Below, piece after piece: positions 41,557 through 49,639 of a stretch of 64,000 nucleotides of DNA. Under the pieces are notes generated by a model. It worked only from the letters and a program-made list of their open reading frames with translations. It was not told where the DNA came from and did no database searches. Position numbers and translations under genes: made by a program. Origin of the DNA: Paenibacillus sp. BSR1-1 (GTDB lineage: Bacteria; Bacillota; Bacilli; Bacillales; Cytobacillaceae). The number at the start of each line of letters is the position of its first letter. Position 1 is the first letter of the stretch. Location of the stretch: assembly GCF_030403775.1 (NCBI RefSeq), contig NZ_JAQMWQ010000001.1, positions 434,001-498,000 on the forward strand. Reading direction: 5' to 3'.

Positions 41557-43848
41557 ATGAAAACTGTAATTTATCAAGAACAAACTATTAATCTAACTCA
41601 TTTAAATCGTGATGAGTACCAAAAGTATTTTATAGCTGGAAAAAACGGAGAATTACGTTGCCCAGTATGCAATGAAAAGATGAGGCTGTTCCTTGGCATT
41701 AAAGAGTCTCCTCATTTTTTCCATACACTTTCACCTGAGAAACGATGCCCTGAACCCGTTCAACCAAAAATAAATGAGAACTATATCGAGCGAAACGGAT
41801 TTAAGATACCTCATGGCAGAACCATTACCGAAGCCTCCACTTCCCAAGACTTATACAAACCTGCTAAAACGATTGAATATGAAGTCCTTTTTAACAAGAA
41901 AATGGACGGAACACACCAAGCAGGCTCGCCCTATTTACTTCTTCTAGCAGAAAATGGGGTTGTCCTAGATAAAAATCAAGCTGCAGCTGTTTTAGAAACA
42001 GAAGGCTCTTTATTAGTACTTGCGGGTGCAGGAAGTGGAAAAACTCGTGTTCTTACTGCCCGTACGGCCTATATGCTGGAGAACAAGCAAATTAATCCAC
42101 GAACAATCATGCTTGTAACTTTCACATCTAAAGCTGCTACTGAAATGAAAAATCGTTTGCTTTCCTATCCAGAAATGAAGCGAGAAAAAGTCAATCAGCT
42201 TGTCTCTGGAACCTTTCACAGTATTTTTTATCGTATCCTTATGTTTCATGATGCAGCTAATTGGTCATCAAACAATCTATTGAAGAAGGAATGGCAACGG
42301 GAAAAAATCTTAAAGGATGCCGGAAAAGAGCTGGATTTATCAGAGAAGGAATTTGCTTATGATTTAGCGCTGCAACAAATTGGGTTTTGGAAAAACTCGA
42401 TGCTAATGCCGAATGAAATCAGGCCCGCATCAGAATGGGAAGAAAGAGCTGCACTATTATATAAGAGATATGAAGAATTTAAGCAAAGAGAAGGACTGTT
42501 TGATTTTGATGACATGCTGTTTGGCTGTTACCAGCTCCTAAAAACTTACCCTTCCCTTCTTGAACAGTATCAAGAACGATTCCATTACTTTCTAATTGAT
42601 GAGTTTCAGGATATTAATAAAGTTCAATATGAACTGATTAAATTATTATCAGGAAAGCATAAAAATGTTTGTGCTGTTGGTGATGATGATCAAGCCATTT
42701 ATTCCTTTAGGGGCAGTGATCCAAGCTACTTGTTGGATTTTGAAAAGGATTTCCCTTTTGCAAAGCTAGTCACCCTTGATCAAAACTATCGTTCCACCCA
42801 TGAAATTGTTGCGGCAGCTAATAAAATGATCACTGTAAATAAAATCAGAAGAGCGAAAAAGATGGAGGCGCAATTTTCATCAGGGACCCTTCCGATGTTG
42901 TTTTTTCCGTATGATGAAGAGGAAGAAGCAACAATGATTGTTACCGACATTCAAGAAAGGATCACAAATGGTGCAAATCCTTCTGATTTTGCCATTCTGT
43001 ACCGAACCAATGCCAGCTCAAGGGCGATATTTGAACGTTTAGCAGGCTCAAATCTTCCTTTTAAAATTGACCTGGATGCTGAAGCCTTTTACGATCGATA
43101 CATTGTCAGGAGCGCCCTTTCCTTCTTAAAGATAAGTTTAAATGAGGATGATCCTCATGCATTGGCGGATATTTTACCGTTATTATTTTTAAAACAGACG
43201 GTTATGAAAGATATTAAAGCAATCAGCATTTTGCAAGATTGTAGTTTTCTTGAGGCATTATCTCACCTTAAAACCGCCCATGCGTTTCAAGCAAAAAAAT
43301 TAAAGCAGGCTGTTAGTATCATTCGTGGATTAAAGCATTTGAACCCTCAGGCAGCTTTAGGAAAAATTGAAAAGGATATAGGCTTTCTTGATTTCCTCAA
43401 AAAACGCGGCAATGAAGCGAGTATACTGGAAAAAGGATCTGATGACCTTAAGGATTTAAAGGTTGCAGCTAAAAGCTTCGACTCGATTGAGGCTATGCTT
43501 GTACATGCCGAGCATATGTCCGCCATGAATAAGGAAATTAAGAATTTAAGTAAGCATTTTACTGAAGCCATTACCCTAAGTACCATACACCGGGCAAAAG
43601 GGCTTGAATATAAAACTGTTTATATTCTTGATGCCGTCGATGGCAGCCTGCCTCACGACTTTGCTCTGGAAGCTAATCGAAATGGCGATTTTTCTTCCCT
43701 AGAAGAAGAGCGGAGATTATTTTACGTTGCTATGACACGTGCCCGAGACCAGCTTTTTATTGCCGTTCCCGAAAATAGACGAGGAAAAAAAGTAAACCGT
43801 TCAAGGTTTCTCGCACCACTCACAAAAAAGAAGAAGACCCACTCCTGA
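41557..43848 (+). CDS. yjcD: YjcD-type UvrD/Rep helicase with N-terminal zinc finger
   Basis: 763 residues. Residues ~30-65 carry a finger-like element (RCPVCNEKMRLFL, HFFHTLSPEKRC) that also occurs at the N-terminus of CoiA. The superfamily 1 motor follows: Walker A AGAGSGKTRVL (~150), FTSKAATEMKNR, DFDDML, Walker B LIDEFQDINKVQ, GDDDQAIYSFRGSDP, LDQNYRST, and in the second half STIHRAKGLEYKTVYILD and RLFYVAMTRARDQLFI. It is a 3'-5' DNA helicase by family. It lies beside spoVIF as in B. subtilis. No ribosome site stronger than GAGGG is seen. Confidence 0.9.
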   Translation: MKTVIYQEQTINLTHLNRDEYQKYFIAGKNGELRCPVCNEKMRLFLGIKESPHFFHTLSPEKRCPEPVQPKINENYIERNGFKIPHGRTITEASTSQDLYKPAKTIEYEVLFNKKMDGTHQAGSPYLLLLAENGVVLDKNQAAAVLETEGSLLVLAGAGSGKTRVLTARTAYMLENKQINPRTIMLVTFTSKAATEMKNRLLSYPEMKREKVNQLVSGTFHSIFYRILMFHDAANWSSNNLLKKEWQREKILKDAGKELDLSEKEFAYDLALQQIGFWKNSMLMPNEIRPASEWEERAALLYKRYEEFKQREGLFDFDDMLFGCYQLLKTYPSLLEQYQERFHYFLIDEFQDINKVQYELIKLLSGKHKNVCAVGDDDQAIYSFRGSDPSYLLDFEKDFPFAKLVTLDQNYRSTHEIVAAANKMITVNKIRRAKKMEAQFSSGTLPMLFFPYDEEEEATMIVTDIQERITNGANPSDFAILYRTNASSRAIFERLAGSNLPFKIDLDAEAFYDRYIVRSALSFLKISLNEDDPHALADILPLLFLKQTVMKDIKAISILQDCSFLEALSHLKTAHAFQAKKLKQAVSIIRGLKHLNPQAALGKIEKDIGFLDFLKKRGNEASILEKGSDDLKDLKVAAKSFDSIEAMLVHAEHMSAMNKEIKNLSKHFTEAITLSTIHRAKGLEYKTVYILDAVDGSLPHDFALEANRNGDFSSLEEERRLFYVAMTRARDQLFIAVPENRRGKKVNRSRFLAPLTKKKKTHS

Positions 43849-43864
43849 GCACAGGAGAGGTCTT
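43834..43864. terminator. Bidirectional terminator between yjcD and spoVIF
   Basis: AAGACC / GGTCTT and inner CTCCTG / CAGGAG; overlaps the last codons of yjcD. Confidence 0.75.
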
Positions 43865-43869
43865 TCTTT

Positions 43870-44124
43870 TTATTTTTTATTCATCATTTTTGTAATGGTA
43901 TTAAAGTCAAGCTGTTTTCCATCTTTAATAATTGACTGAACAATTTGATCTTCAAGATCCTTACTAACCGGTTTACCGGCAATTCGAGAAACTTTTTGAA
44001 TGACATTACGAACAGTATCTGGGTCCTTAAAATTGGCATGCTGTAAGGAGTTCGCTAATTCAAAGATTTCTTTCATATTAACGCCAGTTTTCTTTTCTAT
44101 GTTTTTAAAGAAACCATTATCCAT
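43870..44124 (-). CDS. spoVIF: Stage VI sporulation protein F
   Basis: 84 residues: MDNGFFKNIEKKTGVNMKEIFELANSLQ, PDTVRNVIQKVSRIAGKPVSKDLEDQIVQSI and FNTITKMMNKK match SpoVIF (YjcC) of B. subtilis from memory. That protein acts late in the mother cell for coat assembly and spore resistance. GAAGGAG precedes the ATG. Upstream lies a perfect sigma-K-type promoter, as expected for this gene. The order helicase-spoVIF-yjcZ is kept. Confidence 0.9.
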   Translation of the reverse strand: MDNGFFKNIEKKTGVNMKEIFELANSLQHANFKDPDTVRNVIQKVSRIAGKPVSKDLEDQIVQSIIKDGKQLDFNTITKMMNKK

Positions 44125-44156
44125 GTTAAAAATTCACACTCCTTCATAAACTACTT

Positions 44157-44183
44157 TATTGTATGAAGGCAGGGCGATTTTGT
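44157..44183 (-). promoter_or_regulatory. Sigma-K-type promoter of spoVIF
   Basis: Minus strand: AC (44183-44182), 16-base spacer, CATACAATA (44165-44157), matching AC-N16-CATANNNTA. It ends 33 bases before the start codon. Confidence 0.7.
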
Positions 44184-44202
44184 GAATAAAAGGCAAAGAA
44201 AG

Positions 44203-44230
44203 GGCTGGCCACATTTATGACCAACCCCTT
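44203..44230 (-). terminator. Hairpin after yjcZ
   Basis: AAGGG and TGG arms pair with CCA and CCCTT through two mismatches; the minus strand then has TTTCTTT. Imperfect but placed right after the yjcZ stop codon. Confidence 0.55.
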
Positions 44231-44256
44231 CCACCGCTGTCAAGCTTTTAAATGGT

Positions 44257-44373
44257 TTAATAAAAGCTTGCACCTACAATGATTAACAGAATGAATAATA
44301 CTACGATTAACACAAAAGTTGAACCGTAGCCAAATCCTCCACCATAACCGTAGCCGCCACATCCATAGAACAT
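44257..44373 (-). CDS. yjcZ: YjcZ-type sporulation miniprotein
   Basis: 38 residues. The N-terminal half is Gly/Tyr-rich ([20 protein letters not shown]); the second half is one membrane helix ([18 protein letters not shown]). This is the YjcZ family of tiny sporulation proteins. GGTGAGGTG lies six bases before the ATG, and a sigma-K-type promoter is upstream. It is found by reading the minus strand directly since it is too short for most ORF cut-offs. B. subtilis has yjcZ at the same place next to spoVIF. Confidence 0.88.
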   Translation of the reverse strand: MFYGCGGYGYGGGFGYGSTFVLIVVLFILLIIVGASFY

Positions 44374-44405
44374 AGATAGTCACCTCACCTTAGTAGTTTC
44401 ATTAA

Positions 44406-44433
44406 TAACATATGAAAGTACTTAAAAAAGTGT
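44406..44433 (-). promoter_or_regulatory. Sigma-K-type promoter of yjcZ
   Basis: Minus strand: AC (44433-44432), 17-base spacer, CATATGTTA (44414-44406), matching CATANNNTA. Confidence 0.6.
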
Positions 44434-44481
44434 ATAGGCAGGATAGCTTAATCCATAAATTGGCTTAAAAAAATGTGTTCA

Positions 44482-44838
44482 TTACCCTTTAGGTTTAAAA
44501 ATTAGGGATCCAATAAATCCAAAAATTATCGCAGCAGATACTCCAGAACTTGTTACCTGAAACATCCCGGTTAATACCCCAATGATTCCGTGTGCCTTGG
44601 CATCCTGTAAAGCCCCGTGGACTAAGGCATTCCCAAAACTGGTAATGGGAATGGTTGCTCCAGCTCCTGCAAAGTCAACGAGCGGTTCATATAATCCGAA
44701 TCCATCCAATATTGCACCCGCCACAACAAGCAGGCTTAATGTATGCCCTGGAGTCAACTTGGCAACGTCAAAAAGAAGCTGCCCAATGACACATATAAAT
44801 CCGCCAATCACAAACGCCCAAAAAAACATCGCGAGCAT
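44482..44838 (-). CDS. spoVAE: Stage V sporulation protein AE (SpoVAEb type)
   Basis: 118 residues, hydrophobic, four membrane segments: FFWAFVIGGFICVIGQLLF, LSLLVVAGAILDGFGLY, PITSFGNALVHGALQ and SAAIIFGFIGSLIF. This short form is SpoVAEb, a membrane part of the channel for Ca-dipicolinate. Last gene of the operon lipoprotein-spoVAC-spoVAD-spoVAEb. AAGGGGTG precedes the ATG. Its resemblance to SpoVAC (FAGAGxxxPxTxFGNA) shows common ancestry. Confidence 0.9.
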   Translation of the reverse strand: MLAMFFWAFVIGGFICVIGQLLFDVAKLTPGHTLSLLVVAGAILDGFGLYEPLVDFAGAGATIPITSFGNALVHGALQDAKAHGIIGVLTGMFQVTSSGVSAAIIFGFIGSLIFKPKG

Positions 44839-44850
44839 AAATTCACCCCT

Positions 44851-45867
44851 TTATCCATTCATTTCAATGGCAACAGCATGTGCAATACATGGAATGGATT
44901 CATTTTGTTGAAAGCTAAGCGGGGATAACAATGCCCCCGTTGCCACTATTAAAATCCGCTTAAATGTGCCCTTTTTCATTTGGTTTAGTAAATGTCCATA
45001 TAGTACAGTAGCAGAACAGCCTGCACCGCTTCCACCTGATTGTACTGGCTGGTCCTCTTTATACATTAATAAACCGCAATCTTGAAATTGTTTTCGTTCA
45101 AGCTTAAGGCCGCTTTTATTTAGTAATTCAAAAGCAGTATCATGGCCGACTCTGCCCAAATCTCCAGTAACAATTAAATCATAATGTGTTGGGTCTAATT
45201 GCAGATCGCGGAAATGTGCCATTATCGTATCAGCGGCAGCCGGTGCCATAGCACCGCCCATATTAAAAGGATCAGTCAGACCCATGTCAATTACCTTACC
45301 AATTGTCGCCGAGGTAGTAATTGGGACATGGCGTCCGGATTCATTAGGCTCGACGAGTGCTACCCCTGCACCGGTTATCGTCCATTGTGCCGTTGGTGGT
45401 TTTTGTCCACCGTATTCTGTTGGATAGCGGAACTGCTTTTCAACAGCCGCATTGTGACTGGATGCACCAGTTAAGACCTTTTTTGCCCCTTGGTAATTGA
45501 CAACAAAGGAAGCCAATGCCAACCCCTCCATCGAGGTCGAGCAGGCTCCAAAAAGCCCGAAATACGGTATTTGCATCGTCCTCGCCGCAAAGCTTGTTGG
45601 GGTAATTTGATTGATTAGATCACCTGCAAATAAAAATTGAATTTGTTCTTTTTGGAGGTTCGCTTTTTCCAGAGTGATTTTAACCGCTTCTTCAAGCAAT
45701 AGCCTATGTGCTTTCTCGTAAGATTCTTTACCCATCCACAAATCTTCATATAAGAGATCAAAATCATTCGCCAATTTTCCATTTGCTTCGAACGGGCCGC
45801 CCGTTACCCCTGTTGCGGAAATCATTGGCCGGTTTTCAAACACCCATGATTGATGCCCTTTTAACAA
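44851..45867 (-). CDS. spoVAD: Stage V sporulation protein AD
   Basis: 338 residues, thiolase-like fold: GHQSWVFENRPMISATGVTGGPFE start, GACSTSMEGLALAS, HNAAVEKQFRYPTEYGGQKPPTAQWTITGAG, DTIMAHFRD and QSGGSGAGCSATVLYGHLL. SpoVAD binds dipicolinic acid and helps take it into the spore. TTG start right after the spoVAC stop codon (TAATTG), with GGGGGG eight bases upstream, so translation is coupled. The gene is full length. Confidence 0.93.
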   Translation of the reverse strand: MLKGHQSWVFENRPMISATGVTGGPFEANGKLANDFDLLYEDLWMGKESYEKAHRLLLEEAVKITLEKANLQKEQIQFLFAGDLINQITPTSFAARTMQIPYFGLFGACSTSMEGLALASFVVNYQGAKKVLTGASSHNAAVEKQFRYPTEYGGQKPPTAQWTITGAGVALVEPNESGRHVPITTSATIGKVIDMGLTDPFNMGGAMAPAAADTIMAHFRDLQLDPTHYDLIVTGDLGRVGHDTAFELLNKSGLKLERKQFQDCGLLMYKEDQPVQSGGSGAGCSATVLYGHLLNQMKKGTFKRILIVATGALLSPLSFQQNESIPCIAHAVAIEMNG

Positions 45868-46344
45868 TTACAAAACCCCCCAAATAACTAGTAACGTTTT
45901 AACAAGTGCTACTACAAAGGCGGAGAAGACACCAAAAAGAATAACTGATCCTGCAAGCTTAAACATATTGCCTCCAACTCCGAGAACAAGTCCTTCCGTA
46001 CGGTGCTCGATGCAGGCAGAAATAACGGCATTGCCAAAACCGGTTACAGGTACTGCACTGCCTGCACCGGCAAATTGCCCGATCCTGTCATAAATTCCAA
46101 AGCCGGTTAAAAGCATCGATAAAAAGACCATCGTTGCAACAGTTGGATTTCCTACACTTTGTTCCGTAAAATTAAAGAAATATATGTAAAAATAACTAAT
46201 AGCTTGGCCCACGACACAAATCAATCCTCCAACAAAAAATGCTTTTATACAATTTTTTAGGACAGGCCGTTTTATCTCATGTTTTTGCTGAAGCTGTTGA
46301 TAGTTTTGCTGCTGAGGAGTCATGTTTTTTTGCTTGTTTGCCAT
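45868..46344 (-). CDS. spoVAC: Stage V sporulation protein AC
   Basis: 158 residues. A Gln-rich cytosolic start (PQQQNYQQLQQKHEIKRP) is followed by four membrane segments including AFFVGGLICVVGQAISYFYIYFF and VATMVFLSMLLTGFGIY, then GQFAGAGSAVPVTGFGNAVISACIEHRTEG. SpoVAC forms a mechanosensitive membrane part of the dipicolinate channel. AGGGTG precedes the ATG. Second gene of the operon, following the lipoprotein by 16 bases. Confidence 0.93.
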   Translation of the reverse strand: MANKQKNMTPQQQNYQQLQQKHEIKRPVLKNCIKAFFVGGLICVVGQAISYFYIYFFNFTEQSVGNPTVATMVFLSMLLTGFGIYDRIGQFAGAGSAVPVTGFGNAVISACIEHRTEGLVLGVGGNMFKLAGSVILFGVFSAFVVALVKTLLVIWGVL

Positions 46345-46360
46345 CCTGCTTCACCCTTTC

Positions 46361-46828
46361 TTACTTCATTTCTTCCGTCATTTTGACGATTTCCTTTAAA
46401 CGGTTTTCCGCATCACGATGTGAAAATTTGGAAGATTTCATCCGTTCATCAAGTCTAATGGCTTCAAGAAAAATTTTATAATCACTTGAGACTGTAAAAT
46501 TTTCCTTTGGGTATTTTTTTTCAAGCATTTTATTAATATTCTTTTCGATTTTTTTCATTTGAAAGCGGTGTAAATGTTTGACTTTATAAACTACGAGTGT
46601 ATCCTTTTTCCCTTTTACGACGGCGACATCATATAATTCCGGCAAAGAGCTTACATCCTTTTTGATTTCAGTTACACCGTCCCGTTTATTTTTTTTATCC
46701 GTTATAACTGGCTTAGGATTAGTCGTTTTTATAAGAGCGAGTTGACTATCCTTAACTTGCTGATGCTGACTACAGGAAGAGAGTATGACAAAGCAAGCCA
46801 ATACAATTAAACGAAAAGTAATATGCAT
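46361..46828 (-). CDS. YhcN/YlaJ-type sporulation lipoprotein
   Basis: 155 residues. The N-terminal signal ends in lipobox LSSC (about residue 19). The rest (VTEIKKDVSSLPELYDVAVVKGKKDTLVVYKVKHLHRFQMKKIEKNINKMLEKKYPKENFTVSSDYKIFLEAIRL) fits the YhcN/YlaJ spore lipoprotein family. Such a gene next to spoVAC-D-Eb is typical of the accessory spoVA operons known from heat-resistant spores (spoVA2mob type), where extra DUF421/DUF1657 genes also occur; none are seen here. First gene of the operon. Confidence 0.8.
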   Translation of the reverse strand: MHITFRLIVLACFVILSSCSQHQQVKDSQLALIKTTNPKPVITDKKNKRDGVTEIKKDVSSLPELYDVAVVKGKKDTLVVYKVKHLHRFQMKKIEKNINKMLEKKYPKENFTVSSDYKIFLEAIRLDERMKSSKFSHRDAENRLKEIVKMTEEMK

Positions 46829-46947
46829 ATAATTTCCTTCCCTTGATTAAGTTTTATGACATACTGATACTAGTTAGTTTTTTCGAGATTCGTTAAAATT
46901 ATGACTAGATAAGTTTAATTTTTAAACCATTAGTATGGTAAAAAAAT

Positions 46948-46977
46948 AAAAACTGCCAGTCAAAACTAGCAGTTTTT
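46948..46977 (-). terminator. Terminator after the CGCG miniprotein gene
   Basis: AAAAACTGC / GCAGTTTTT with inner pairing; followed on the minus strand by TATTTTTTT. Confidence 0.8.
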
Positions 46978-46981
46978 CTAT

Positions 46982-47110
46982 TTACATTGAAGTTTTTTTA
47001 CCACAGCCGCACCCTTGCGACTTAATAGGTTTTGAAGGTTTGTATCCTTGATTTGATTCTGTGCTTTTTTTCTTTTTGTTTGTGTTATTTGTGTCATTTG
47101 TGTTGCTCAT
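46982..47110 (-). CDS. Asn/Lys-rich miniprotein with GCGCG tail
   Basis: 42 residues: an Asn/Thr start (MSNTNDTNNTNKKKKS), a short linker (NQGYKPSKPIKSQ) and a C-terminal GCGCGKKTSM with two cysteines. GGGAGGAG stands eight bases before the ATG and a good terminator follows, which together argue for a real gene. Its place among coat and spoVA genes suggests a spore-coat or mother-cell protein, but I recognise no family. Disulfide or metal use of the two Cys is inference. Confidence 0.65.
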   Translation of the reverse strand: MSNTNDTNNTNKKKKSTESNQGYKPSKPIKSQGCGCGKKTSM

Positions 47111-47189
47111 GTAGTCTCTCCTCCCAAATAATTCATAAGCTACTAATTAGGATATGAACAACCTGTTAGTCTTGTCTCCACGAACAACA

Positions 47190-47546
47190 TTATTTTTCAA
47201 TAAAAAACTGAACAATTGCTTCAATGAAAGATGCTAAACCTGCTATTGCTAGGATAAGAATAATCGGTGAGGAATAGATGGGGAAAAGTATATAGGCTGT
47301 GACTATAATCGCCGATGCCCATATTCCTGTACACCAATAGCAGCTTAATAGCTCACCAAAAAATTTTTTTATCCCCTTTTTCTTAGGAAGATAGTAAATC
47401 TCGATTTCACCATTGTCATTTTCTTCTTTTATTTCATCAAAAAAGGGCCTTCGAATAAATACAGTTATTTTGTCAAAAACAAGGAGCCTTGTTAGTCTAA
47501 AGCAGGATAATGATAAAAGGAATATGTTTAAAAAGGTTATTTTCAT
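47190..47546 (-). CDS. yjcA: YjcA-like DUF1360 protein
   Basis: 118 residues with membrane segments at the N-terminus and in the last 50 residues. LSCFRLTRLLVFDKITVFIRRPFFDE and CYWCTGIWASA are typical of DUF1360 proteins (YjcA). In B. subtilis yjcA is a mother-cell sporulation gene beside cotZ, as here. Function unknown. AAAGGA lies 11 bases before the ATG. Divergent from cotZ. Confidence 0.85.
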   Translation of the reverse strand: MKITFLNIFLLSLSCFRLTRLLVFDKITVFIRRPFFDEIKEENDNGEIEIYYLPKKKGIKKFFGELLSCYWCTGIWASAIIVTAYILFPIYSSPIILILAIAGLASFIEAIVQFFIEK

Positions 47547-47605
47547 TATACATTTGTCCTTTCTATTAATCCGCCTAATTTTTTTAAAAGAGGCAATTGT
47601 CCGTA

Positions 47606-47633
47606 ACCCAAAAACGCTCTTTAAAATATGTTA
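47606..47633 (+). promoter_or_regulatory. Possible sigma-K-type promoter of cotZ
   Basis: AC (47606-47607), 17-base spacer, AATATGTTA (47625-47633). One base differs from CATANNNTA, so this is weaker than the spoVIF site. Confidence 0.4.
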
Positions 47634-47673
47634 GTAATGTAAGATATATAACAGGGATTAAGGAGGAAAAATA

Positions 47674-48186
47674 ATGGGTTGTTGTGGAAGTCATGATAAT
47701 GATCGTCACGGAAACTGCGTGTGTGAAGTAGTTCGTGCGATAAAAGATATCCAGGATAATGCAGTTGAAGAAGCGGAATGCTCGGAATGTTCCAGTTGTT
47801 TTAACGAACCTCTTGGTTCACTAGTTTCACCTGTTAGAAGAGATCCTGTTGATACTCGTGTATTTGTTCTGAGCACTGCGGATGGGACTCCATTCCACGC
47901 ATTCTTTAGCGGCGAAAATAACGCTTGTGTATCAATCTTCTTCCGTGTAGAAGACGTATTTGATAACTGCTGTGCAACACTTCGTGTGTTAGTACCAGGC
48001 CGCAGAGAGGGCGGTAACTTTGTACCAGTAAATCTTGTTTCCAGCGGAGATAGATGCTGTGTTGACCTTACAAGAGTTTGCCAAGTTGAACGCTTCCGTG
48101 CTAGTAACGACTGTATCACAGTAGATTTAAAATGCTTCTGTGCAGTACAATGTATTGCGGACGTAGACCTAGGAATTTGCAGCTAA
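47674..48186 (+). CDS. cotZ: CotY/CotZ-family spore coat protein
   Basis: 170 residues, rich in Cys (about 20), as in crust proteins CotY and CotZ: MGCCGSHDNDRHGNCVCEVVRAIKDIQDNAVEE at the start, ECSECSSCF, FFRVEDVFDNCCATLRVL and DLKCFCAVQCI. These proteins form disulfide-linked ordered layers of the outer coat or crust. AAGGAGG lies eight bases before the ATG. Only one member of the pair is present here, while B. subtilis has cotV-W-X-Y-Z. Confidence 0.9.
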   Translation: MGCCGSHDNDRHGNCVCEVVRAIKDIQDNAVEEAECSECSSCFNEPLGSLVSPVRRDPVDTRVFVLSTADGTPFHAFFSGENNACVSIFFRVEDVFDNCCATLRVLVPGRREGGNFVPVNLVSSGDRCCVDLTRVCQVERFRASNDCITVDLKCFCAVQCIADVDLGICS

Positions 48187-48193
48187 ATAAATC

Positions 48194-48218
48194 AGCCAGT
48201 CGGTTAAATCGGCTGGCT
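48194..48218. terminator. Terminator between cotZ and cotO
   Basis: AGCCAG / CTGGCT with inner CG pair and a T-run on the plus strand. Confidence 0.8.
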
Positions 48219-48237
48219 TTTTTTATTTCTACCTAAC

Positions 48238-48717
48238 CTATCTTTTAATCCCAATCATAATCACATTTTTAATATCTTCGAGTAGTATGGTATTTGAGGA
48301 TTGATCTGGAGATTGAATGGTTACTCGATTGTCAGCATATTCAGTAATATAACCTTGGTATCTGTTTTTTGCAGTATAAATAACGCATGGAGCAGGCGGA
48401 AGAACCTTTGGGAAATTTAGTAAATATTCAATTCGCTCCACTATATTCATTTCTTTAAAAGGCTTTACTCTAGACATTGAGGACTGAATTTTCTCTTGAT
48501 TGGTCTTACTTTCCTTTTTATTCACATCCATTGCTATGTCGTCAGGTATTGCCTCTTTTTTTACCCTCTTTTTTGTTTCTACTATATGATTATCTTCCTT
48601 TTGCTGCTCCCTTTCATGTCTGTTTGTGTAGATTTCCTGCATATTATGGTTCGATGGAGTCTGGGAGATTGGCTGATTAGTAAAAAGTAACGGTTCTTGA
48701 CTCCTTTTTTTCGACAT
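48238..48717 (-). CDS. cotO: CotO-family spore coat protein
   Basis: 159 residues from the ATG at 48717 (GGAGGTG eight bases upstream); the ORF to 48783 has no site. The N-terminal ~95 residues are polar and low in structure (Gln/Asn/Lys/Glu); the C-terminal ~60 form a small beta domain (VKPFKEMNIVERIEYLLNFPKVLPPAPCVIYTAKNRYQGYITEYADNRVTIQ). This agrees with CotO (YjbX), needed for late outer-coat assembly. Place next to cotZ and fabI agrees as well. A sigma-K/E-type promoter is upstream. Confidence 0.85.
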   Translation of the reverse strand: MSKKRSQEPLLFTNQPISQTPSNHNMQEIYTNRHEREQQKEDNHIVETKKRVKKEAIPDDIAMDVNKKESKTNQEKIQSSMSRVKPFKEMNIVERIEYLLNFPKVLPPAPCVIYTAKNRYQGYITEYADNRVTIQSPDQSSNTILLEDIKNVIMIGIKR

Positions 48718-48753
48718 GCTCAAAGCACCTCCATTTACATATTCCTTCACTTT

Positions 48754-48780
48754 ATATGTATGCAGAATGCCTATACCCGT
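48754..48780 (-). promoter_or_regulatory. Sigma-K/E-like promoter of cotO
   Basis: Minus strand: AC (48780-48779), 16-base spacer, CATACATAT (48762-48754). Confidence 0.45.
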
Positions 48781-48803
48781 CACACTGATTTAAAAAAGAA
48801 AAA

Positions 48804-48822
48804 GCCTGCTTTAACAGCAGGC
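48804..48822 (-). terminator. Terminator after fabI
   Basis: GCCTGCT / AGCAGGC followed on the minus strand by TTTTTCTTTTTT. Confidence 0.88.
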
Positions 48823-48834
48823 CCTAAGTTAATA

Positions 48835-49605
48835 TTATAGAATATGATATCCTGAATCCACGTGAATGTTTTCTCCTGTAATACCACGTGAAAGTTCACT
48901 GAAAAGGAATACAGCCGTGTCTCCAACCTCTTCAGGTGTTGTTGTTCTCCGTAATGGCGCTTTTTCCTCAATTTCTTTTAAAATCGAGTTAAAATCACTT
49001 ACTCCTTTAGCAGACAATGTTCGGATTGGACCTGCGGAGATCGAATTAACACGGATATTATCCTTTCCAAGGTCAGCTGCTAAATAACGGACACTTGCGT
49101 CTAGTGAAGCCTTAGCTACACCCATAACATTATAATTGGAGATGGCACGCTCACCACCCAAATACGTGAGTGTCACGATGCTGCCGCCTTCGGTCATTAA
49201 ACCGCGTGCTTCCTTTGCCACTGCTGTTAAAGAATAGGCACTGATATTGTGAGCCAGTAAAAAGCCCTCTCTGGTTGTATTCATATACTCCCCTTGCAAC
49301 TCTTCTTTATTGGCAAATGCGATACAGTGTGCTACTCCATGAATGGTTCCAACCGCTTCTTTAATATCTGCAAAGCACTTGGCAATGGCTTCATCACTTG
49401 TAACATCACATGGAAGGATAATTGTTCCTTCAGCTTCTAAAGAACCAGCCAATTCACGGACACTGCTTTCAAGTCTCTCGCCTGCGAATGTAAATACTAA
49501 GCGTGCACCTGAATTATGAAGTGAGCGTGCAATACCCCATGCAATACTGCGTTTATTGGCAACACCCATTACTACAAATGTTTTTCCAGCTAATGAAAGA
49601 TTCAT
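48835..49605 (-). CDS. fabI: Enoyl-ACP reductase FabI
   Basis: 256 residues from the ATG at 49605 (GGGAGG upstream). FabI-type SDR: VVMGVANKRSIAWGIARSLHNSGARLVF, CDVTSDEAI, the extended active site with Tyr-x6-Tyr-x3-Met-x2-Ala-Lys type (YLGGERAISNYNVMGVAKASL) and GPIRTLSAKG. It carries out the last step of fatty acid elongation with NAD(P)H and is the triclosan target. A perfect FapR-type dyad stands upstream. Gene order cotO-fabI-yjbQ as in B. subtilis, but the thi genes that lie beside fabI there are absent. Confidence 0.95.
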   Translation of the reverse strand: MNLSLAGKTFVVMGVANKRSIAWGIARSLHNSGARLVFTFAGERLESSVRELAGSLEAEGTIILPCDVTSDEAIAKCFADIKEAVGTIHGVAHCIAFANKEELQGEYMNTTREGFLLAHNISAYSLTAVAKEARGLMTEGGSIVTLTYLGGERAISNYNVMGVAKASLDASVRYLAADLGKDNIRVNSISAGPIRTLSAKGVSDFNSILKEIEEKAPLRRTTTPEEVGDTAVFLFSELSRGITGENIHVDSGYHIL

Positions 49606-49639
49606 CTTGAAAAATTCCTCCCACAATAAATACGTGTTA

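Noticed and set aside
43849..44250. Possible further gene between spoVIF and yjcZ
   Set aside because: Apart from the short hairpin and the sigma-K promoter nothing open with a ribosome site is seen.
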